A DNA stretch of 5,073 nt from Nitrospira sp. Lineage in GTDB: Bacteria; Nitrospirota; JACRHL01. The DNA is taken from contig JALWRU010000280.1 in assembly GCA_026994095.1 (NCBI GenBank), forward strand, positions 1 to 5,073, in the 5' to 3' direction. Under the pieces are notes generated by a model, which was not told the origin of the DNA, searched no databases, and was given only the letters and a program-made list of their open reading frames with translations. The translations under genes were made by a program, and so were the position numbers. Each line of letters opens with the position of its first letter. The first letter of the stretch is position 1. Positions 4,456 through 5,073 of the stretch are shown in pieces.

Positions 4456-5073
4456 TTATAACGACATCAAATACATGGCGCGCATTCCGCCCCAGCGACC
4501 CGCCGTACTCACCGACCAGGGCAACCACCCCTCCGCACCGCTCAAAAACTGCTCCCACGCCGTGGGGGTCAGTTCGATCACACGCGGACGTCCGTCAATA
4601 CCGGCCAGCATTCCCGCCTTTTTGACCGCCGCGTCCAGATTGCCCAGCGCATCCACAAGGCCCTCGGCAACGGCCTGCTGACCTGAAAACACCCGACCGT
4701 CTGCCAGCGGGCGAATCTCATCCGCTTCGCGTCCACGGCCATCCGCTACCGCTTGAATAAACTGGTCGTGAATATCGTCCATGACCCCCTGCAGCAATGC
4801 CCGGTCCGCATCGGTCATGGTACGAAATGGGGAGCCCACATCTTTGTTGGCGCCGGACTTGATGGTGACGTTGGTCAGCCCCAACTTGTCCATCAGCCCC
4901 TCGACATTGGTCATCGACATGATGACGCCAATGCTGCCGGTAAGGGTACCCGGATTGGCCAGGATAGCATCCGCCGGGGCGGCAATGTAGTAGCCACCCG
5001 AAGCGGCCACGGTGCCCATCGATACCACTACCGGCTTGCCAGCCGCCTGAAAGGCCACCACCGCGTCGTGGAT
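4456..5073 (-). CDS. sppA: Signal peptide peptidase SppA, C-terminal part (N-terminus beyond right edge)
   Basis: The last 205 residues of a membrane-associated serine protease of the S49 family are present; the frame is open to the edge, where it reads IHDAVVAFQAAGKPVVVS. The catalytic Ser lies in MGTVAASGGYYIA (residue 25 of this fragment) and the catalytic Lys in SGANKDVGSP (residue 77). Their 52-residue spacing equals that of the Ser147/Lys199 dyad of Bacillus subtilis SppA. NPGTLTGSIGVI and DGRVFSGQQAVAEGLVD are further family blocks. The fragment matches the short single-repeat form of about 300-330 residues, so roughly 100 N-terminal residues with the membrane anchor should lie outside. 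SppA degrades signal peptides left in the membrane after protein export. The C-terminus (about 30 residues with Trp and Met, ending MYLMSL) is less conserved. It is followed by ihfB on the same strand. Confidence 0.93.
   Translation of the reverse strand: MHDAVVAFQAAGKPVVVSMGTVAASGGYYIAAPADAILANPGTLTGSIGVIMSMTNVEGLMDKLGLTNVTIKSGANKDVGSPFRTMTDADRALLQGVMDDIHDQFIQAVADGRGREADEIRPLADGRVFSGQQAVAEGLVDALGNLDAAVKKAGMLAGIDGRPRVIELTPTAWEQFLSGAEGWLPWSVSTAGRWGGMRAMYLMSL

Noticed and set aside
4098..4625. + strand open frame of 175 codons across ihfB and the sppA end
   Set aside because: It starts inside the hisS terminator and runs antisense through two real genes, and its composition is Thr/Ser/Arg/Pro-rich as expected for a shadow.
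1..5073. CRISPR arrays, tRNA or rRNA genes, transposases, phage or toxin-antitoxin genes
   Set aside because: None was seen. There is no regularly spaced repeat series and no cloverleaf-like stretch, and all substantial open regions are explained by the genes listed.

Overview
The window reads as a piece of chromosome from a Gram-negative, respiring bacterium of moderately high GC (judged by eye, not computed). The evidence is several exported c-type cytochrome and thioredoxin-fold proteins, a lipoprotein signal, an IHF-beta-type protein directly downstream of a signal peptide peptidase gene, and a bacterial HisRS. The sppA-ihfB pair is familiar from Alphaproteobacteria and delta-type lineages. 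The cysteine-rich HisRS insertion is familiar from delta-type and clostridial enzymes. I do not assign a genus.

Layout. Positions 1-129 carry an open + strand frame that could be the C-terminal tail of a gene entering from the left. Positions 137-2586 hold four closely packed minus-strand genes, probably one operon read from right to left. In order of transcription they are a small monohaem cytochrome c lipoprotein, a TlpA-type thioredoxin-fold protein, a DsbA-type thioredoxin-fold protein, and a DUF1573 protein fused to a segment with two CXXCH motifs. All four have export signals, so the operon encodes an envelope redox module that combines thiol-disulfide chemistry with c-haem proteins. 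Its substrate is not evident. The spacings are 5 nt, 13 nt and a 4-nt overlap.

A divergent intergenic region (about 2587-2709) separates this operon from hisS on the + strand. It contains candidate promoters in both directions. The operon side has a perfect TATAAT box placed so that the first mRNA would be leaderless. hisS (2710-3975) encodes a full-length class II histidyl-tRNA synthetase with four cysteine pairs in its middle region.

hisS converges on a second minus-strand operon, sppA-ihfB. The spacer 3976-4141 holds a nested palindrome (perfect 20-bp arms around an inner hairpin) and then a strong intrinsic terminator for hisS. ihfB (4142-4420) is complete. sppA (4456-5073) lacks its N-terminal part because it runs off the right edge, but both catalytic residues are present.

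No RNA gene, CRISPR array, transposase or phage gene was seen. The least ordinary items are the four-gene redox operon with its DUF1573-cytochrome fusion, the possible leaderless start of that operon, and the nested palindrome behind hisS.
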